From: Aquimarina latercula DSM 2041
GTDB lineage: Bacteria > Bacteroidota > Bacteroidia > Flavobacteriales > Flavobacteriaceae
Length of the DNA: 64,000 bases
NCBI RefSeq assembly: GCF_000430645.1
Contig: NZ_KE387186.1
Coordinates: 127,583-191,582 of the forward strand
Reading direction: 5' to 3'
The notes beneath the pieces were generated by a model that searched no databases, was not told where the DNA came from, and saw only the letters and a program-made list of their open reading frames with translations. Made by a program: the position numbers and the translations under genes. Each line of letters opens with the position of its first letter. The first letter of the stretch is position 1. Shown piece by piece: positions 60,518 through 64,000 of this stretch.

Positions 60518-62878
60518 CTAATGAAGTTTACCAAATTTTATCCCTATAAAGAATGTTCTAGGAGTTCCAGGACCATAAATATAATCAGAATCCCGAAGTG
60601 GTCCGATATCAAAATCATCTTGGTAGCTATTAAATATGTTTTTAATACCTCCGCTAAATGTAATTTGAAAGTTATCCGAAATATCTGAGTGATATTCAAG
60701 TTTTAAATTCATATCAAAAAATGAATCTGTATCTACTAGATCTAAAAAACCAGATTCACTTATAACTCTGGGAACTGTCATTCCTCCTGTGTAAGTACCA
60801 GTAACATCTATATTAAATCGCTCGCTAGGAATCCAGGATGTATTTAGATAGCCATACGTATTCGGGTTTCTTATGAATTCGTTTACAGCTACATTATTTT
60901 CTCCGGGTATACTACCATCTATTTCAAAAAGTATTTGACTTTCATTATAAGATGCTTTTTGAACGGTTCCGCCTAATTGGAATCGCCATTCTTTTGATGG
61001 AGATATACCGATTTCAAAATTAGTTCCAAATACCTTCGCTCCTGATCCATTCCTTACTTCTTCAAGAATAGAACCGTTTTCAAGAACTGCACCGGTGCTA
61101 ACTAAAGTAAAAGGATCTTCAAGACTTGTATAAAATCCTTCAAGTAAAAAGTCTGCTTGAACCTTTTGTATGTTTTTTGTGTAATTTAAAGAAGCTGTAA
61201 ACGCATTAGAAAATTCTGTATCTAAGTTTTCTGATAAAATGACAAACTGAGGTTCTCCACCAACTGATGAGATGTGCAAATCTTCATTAAACGCTTGTGG
61301 GGCTCTAAATCCTCTAGCATACCCTCCTCTAAATTTTAAAGAATTAAGAATGTTGTACGATATAGTTATTCTTGGACTTAGTACAGTTTGTTTTATAGAG
61401 ACGTCTCGAGAAATTCCGCCTATATTGTATGCGCCATCAACATTTACATAATCGAGTCTAGTTCCTAGAAGTGCTGTGAAATCGTTGTTCGGTTTCCACT
61501 CGTACTGAGCGTAAGAACCAATAGTATGAACTTGTTGATCAATTAATCGGTTATATCCTGCAATAATATCTTCGGTATCGCTAATGTTGTACTCCGTTCC
61601 TATTGTAATAATATCCTTATTTTTTAAATTTTGAGTGAATTGAAAACCTGTAAGCAAAGCCAAATCCTTGGTAATCCCGTATGAGTTTAGCGCAAGAATA
61701 CTATCTTGTCTAGTTCTAGAACCACCTAATCCACCATAATAACTATCTCTGTCAGTATATTGACCAGAGGTGTAGATTGATAAGTTGTTTGTTCCTTTTT
61801 TGTTTTCTAGTTCGTATGTTAAACCTCCTAAAAAAGTATTGTGATCTAGTTCTTCTGTAATATCCGTAAAATGAGGAGCAAGGTCAAGACGATCTCCTCC
61901 ACGACGATATTCTTTAATAGTGGTTAGGTCTAATGAAATTTTACTTCGATCATTTGGTTTTAGGAATGTTTTTAGCCCAAAAGTAGTATTTTGTAGCGTT
62001 GTTAATTCTGTGAATCCGTCATTATTAGCATCAAACTCTTCTCGGTCTCTATTTAATCCAAATACTGTAATTCCAGACATTAAATCATCACTTACAAGAG
62101 ATGCGTTGAAGTTTAAAGAGCGATCAGGAATTTCTCCATCTATAAGACCTAGGTATGTTCCTATTTCCCATGTGTTTAGAACTGGATCTTTGGTTATTAT
62201 ATTTATGGTTCCTGCAATAGCATTAGAACCATAAAGGGCGGAACCACCACTTCTTACTACTTCAATACGTTCAACAATGTTGGTAGGTATTTGTTCTAGT
62301 CCATAAACACTATTTAGTGCACTAAAAACAGCTCTGCTATTTATTAATACCTGGGTGTAACTACCATCTAATCCATTAAGTCTTACTTGGGTGAATCCAC
62401 AGTTTTGACAATTGTTTTCGACTCTAACCCCTGGAGAATAGTTCAAACCCTCGGAGATTGATATTGATTGGGTAGCTTCTAGTAGTTTTGGACTTAAAAC
62501 ATTTACAACCACAGGAGCGTTTTTTCGATTTACTCTATTTCTAGTGGCGCTTACTACGACTTGATCTAGATTTAAACGATCTTCTCTAAGAATGAATTTT
62601 TTTACTGGATTATTAGTTGTTATTGTAATGTTTTCTGTCAAAGTCTGATGTCCTAAAGAGCTGATTTTTATGTGGTAATCTCCTGTAGGAATATTTTTGA
62701 TTTCAAAAAAGCCGTCTCCATCCGCAGATGTATATGTATTAAAAGAAGGGTTCGATATTGTTATGTTAGCATAAGGTAATGAAGATTCAGTTGTGTTAAT
62801 GTTGCCTTTTAGGTTTCCTGTTTGACCTATTAATAAATAAGAGTTTATTATGGTTAAAAAGAATAGAAATGGTTTCAT
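60518..62878 (-). CDS. TonB-dependent outer-membrane receptor, presumed metal or metallophore importer
   Basis: The 786-residue product has a signal peptide (about 1-18) and a carboxypeptidase-regulatory-like beta-sandwich (about 22-95). The plug domain (about 108-235) includes VVVSATRNRVNRKNAPVVV, VENNCQNCGFTQVRLNGLDG with a Cys pair, and VRSGGSALYGSNAIAGTINI. A 22-strand barrel ends in FFIGIKFGKLH. Not a SusC: there is no SusD partner. The operator in its promoter is the same as that of the metal ABC operon, so import of a divalent metal or its chelate is the best inference; the CxxC in the plug fits metal contact. Confidence 0.92.
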   Translation of the reverse strand: MKPFLFFLTIINSYLLIGQTGNLKGNINTTESSLPYANITISNPSFNTYTSADGDGFFEIKNIPTGDYHIKISSLGHQTLTENITITTNNPVKKFILREDRLNLDQVVVSATRNRVNRKNAPVVVNVLSPKLLEATQSISISEGLNYSPGVRVENNCQNCGFTQVRLNGLDGSYTQVLINSRAVFSALNSVYGLEQIPTNIVERIEVVRSGGSALYGSNAIAGTINIITKDPVLNTWEIGTYLGLIDGEIPDRSLNFNASLVSDDLMSGITVFGLNRDREEFDANNDGFTELTTLQNTTFGLKTFLKPNDRSKISLDLTTIKEYRRGGDRLDLAPHFTDITEELDHNTFLGGLTYELENKKGTNNLSIYTSGQYTDRDSYYGGLGGSRTRQDSILALNSYGITKDLALLTGFQFTQNLKNKDIITIGTEYNISDTEDIIAGYNRLIDQQVHTIGSYAQYEWKPNNDFTALLGTRLDYVNVDGAYNIGGISRDVSIKQTVLSPRITISYNILNSLKFRGGYARGFRAPQAFNEDLHISSVGGEPQFVILSENLDTEFSNAFTASLNYTKNIQKVQADFLLEGFYTSLEDPFTLVSTGAVLENGSILEEVRNGSGAKVFGTNFEIGISPSKEWRFQLGGTVQKASYNESQILFEIDGSIPGENNVAVNEFIRNPNTYGYLNTSWIPSERFNIDVTGTYTGGMTVPRVISESGFLDLVDTDSFFDMNLKLEYHSDISDNFQITFSGGIKNIFNSYQDDFDIGPLRDSDYIYGPGTPRTFFIGIKFGKLH

Positions 62879-62911
62879 AATTAAATACTATGGCTTCTTT
62901 ATTAGTTTCGG

Positions 62912-62942
62912 CAAATTTAAAAAGTTAGTTAAGACTAACAAA
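62912..62942 (-). promoter_or_regulatory. Promoter and operator of the TonB receptor gene
   Basis: On the - strand TTTG (62942-62939), 19 nt, TAAATTTG (62919-62912). The spacer is filled by GTTAG-TTAAGA-CTAAC (62924-62939). The element plus its A-rich and AAATT flanks agrees with the site at 57862 at nearly all positions and is 46 nt from the receptor start. Confidence 0.72.
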
Positions 62943-63083
62943 TTGTTTTAACAAATAATAAAGTATATTTTAGTTTAGTTTAAGTTTATTAAATTTTTTA
63001 TATTGGGATAACCTATATTTATAGTTATAATAGATCTTTTGAACTCGTTATTTTATAATTTGATTAAAGAATAATCAATGAAA

Positions 63084-63212
63084 TATTTTAGTTTGAAGAT
63101 TGGAGATGTTATCTTTACAGGAAGACCAATTAGAAGGTTTGCAATAAAAGCACAATATTTATTGATTGGTTTTATAGAAGGATAATAATTTTTTTCAATT
63201 ATAATTAAGTAA
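63084..63212 (+). pseudogene. Decayed 3' end of an FAH-family gene
   Basis: Forty-three codons align without any gap to the end of the intact FAH gene at 59915-60043. The copy reads YFSLKIGDVIFTG against YFTLKIGDIIFTG, then scattered substitutions, then GFIEG, two in-frame TAA codons and FFSIIIK against GYIEEKEFFSIKVK. The remnant stop (63210-63212) abuts the Hpt start codon. The upstream part of the gene is absent. Confidence 0.85.
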
Positions 63213-63551
63213 ATGAGTAAAAGTTACAGCTTAGAGAGTGTAAATGAATTATCAGGTGGTGATGATGAATTTATAACAGTATTGGTTCAAACGTTTTTAG
63301 AAGAAATACCTCCTGATCTTGAAGGTATGGGGCAAGCAGTTAAAGATAACGATCCTAAGACTGCCTATCAATTCGCTCATAAAATGAAACCTAATCTACA
63401 ATTATTTGGAATTGATCTTTTAAAAGAAATTAAACAAGTTGAAGCTTGGTCAAAATCTGGTATGGATCAATCTGAAATATCTTCTATTCTTGATCATATT
63501 ACGGCAACTGTTAATGGTGCAATTGAAGACCTGAAAGTTGATTTTCAATAA
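63213..63551 (+). CDS. Hpt (histidine phosphotransfer) domain protein
   Basis: The 112-residue, four-helix protein carries the phospho-acceptor motif YQFAHKMKPNLQLFG (His near residue 57, with following Lys). It relays phosphate between a hybrid sensor kinase and a response regulator; none is encoded nearby. The start codon directly follows the stop of the FAH remnant, and cinA starts 2 nt after its stop. Confidence 0.88.
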   Translation: MSKSYSLESVNELSGGDDEFITVLVQTFLEEIPPDLEGMGQAVKDNDPKTAYQFAHKMKPNLQLFGIDLLKEIKQVEAWSKSGMDQSEISSILDHITATVNGAIEDLKVDFQ

Positions 63552-63553
63552 AT

Positions 63554-64000
63554 ATGCTTGCAGAAATAATTACCATAGGAGACGAAATTCTTATTGGACA
63601 GATTGTAGATTCTAATTCCGCTTTTATAGGAAAAGAACTTAATAAAATAGGTGTTGATGTTTATCAGATTACTTCTATTCAAGATGATAAGCAACATATT
63701 CTCAATGCACTAGAAGAAGCAAAAAACAGAGTGGATATTGTGCTTATTACTGGTGGTTTAGGACCTACTAAGGATGATATTACGAAGCACACTATTTGTG
63801 AATTTTTTGATGATGCATTGGTTCAAAATGAAAAGGTTTTACGACATATCGAATCGATTTTCGCAAAGTATATACAAACTCCAATTACTGATATTAATCG
63901 AATGCAGGCACTTGTTCCTAGTACTTCTATAGTATTGATGAATCAATATGGGACAGCTCCTGGTATGTGGTTGGAGAAAGATGAGACAGTTTTTGTGTCT
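63554..64000 (+). CDS. cinA: CinA-like protein, N-terminal part (runs off the window)
   Basis: The first 149 codons are present: MLAEIITIGDEILIGQIVDS, SAFIGKELNKIGV, VLITGGLGPTKDDITK and YGTAPGMW, the molybdopterin-binding-like fold of the CinA/COG1058 pyrophosphatase domain. Full-length proteins usually continue with a nicotinamide-nucleotide amidase domain (PncC). Role in pyridine-nucleotide salvage or competence/damage response. Operon with the Hpt gene. Confidence 0.94.
   Translation, partial: MLAEIITIGDEILIGQIVDSNSAFIGKELNKIGVDVYQITSIQDDKQHILNALEEAKNRVDIVLITGGLGPTKDDITKHTICEFFDDALVQNEKVLRHIESIFAKYIQTPITDINRMQALVPSTSIVLMNQYGTAPGMWLEKDETVFVS

Noticed and set aside
60045..63212. Transposon or insertion sequence carrying the TonB/thioredoxin pair
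   Set aside because: No transposase, integrase or terminal inverted repeats were seen; the flanking FAH copies are gene ends, not IS ends.
1..64000. CRISPR arrays, tRNA or rRNA genes, prophage genes
   Set aside because: No regularly spaced direct repeats, cloverleaf-type sequence, rRNA-like conserved tract or phage structural gene was found on reading either strand.

Overview
The window looks like a chromosomal segment of a marine, polysaccharide-degrading member of the Bacteroidota, most likely a Flavobacteriaceae close to Aquimarina. The evidence is strongly AT-rich DNA, seven complete or partial + strand proteins and one - strand protein ending in type IX secretion (T9SS) sorting domains, repeated Bacteroidota-type promoters (TTG, 19-21 nt, TAnnTTTG), a 1118-residue SecA, and marine-type secreted glycosidases. 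The species is an inference. No rRNA, tRNA, CRISPR array, transposase or prophage gene was seen.

Region 1 (1-19541) is a secreted-enzyme island on the + strand. It holds the tail of one beta-helix/ricin/T9SS protein and two complete paralogues of it. These are followed by a 1459-aa DUF5060-type multidomain glycosidase, a GH16 agarase/porphyranase-like enzyme, a pectate-lyase-3-like beta-helix protein and a GH9 cellulase with a CBM3-like domain. Accessory modules (Ig, CBM6, CBM96/DNRLRE, CTD) and even 3' terminators are shared between neighbours, so the island has grown by duplication and gene conversion. There is no SusC/SusD pair. Region 2 (19588-30611) is mostly housekeeping: MATE exporter, OmpA-domain protein, PAP2 phosphatase, a T9SS-targeted bacterial expansin directly behind a class A penicillin-binding protein, MeaB, DUF2911, and a RetSat/CrtI-like oxidoreductase.

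Region 3 (30700-41340) holds two ECF sigma/anti-sigma operons with recognisable ECF-type promoters, and three small secreted proteins made only of one or two modules that resemble free-standing T9SS sorting domains; two of them share a duplicated ~300-bp leader. It also holds a flavin monooxygenase, an M23 peptidase gene broken by one in-frame TGA, and a PadR/membrane-protein pair behind a 15-nt periodic operator. Region 4 (41358-49615) has secA, a cobalamin adenosyltransferase operon with two tiny membrane proteins, recR, a GT2 glycosyltransferase that seems to start at CTG, and a lipoyl acyltransferase (E2). Region 5 (49800-53680) has twin DUF7151-like lipoproteins, a decayed gene remnant, a glycine-zipper membrane protein, a metallophosphoesterase and a thioredoxin/glutaredoxin-like secreted protein.

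Region 6 (53758-64000) is the most coherent system. A Mn/Zn/Fe-type ABC importer (binding protein, ATPase, two permeases with winged-helix-like cytoplasmic tails) is divergent from a DtxR/MntR-family regulator. Further on, a TonB-dependent receptor with a thioredoxin-like partner sits inside the otherwise collinear run exonuclease - FAH hydrolase - Hpt - cinA. The ABC operon and the TonB receptor have matching promoters whose spacer is filled by the same palindrome (GTTAG-N6-CTAAC), which suggests one metal-responsive regulon spanning outer and inner membrane. The TonB/thioredoxin module is flanked by the intact FAH gene on one side and a decayed, gap-free copy of the FAH 3' end on the other, which records the event that placed the module there.
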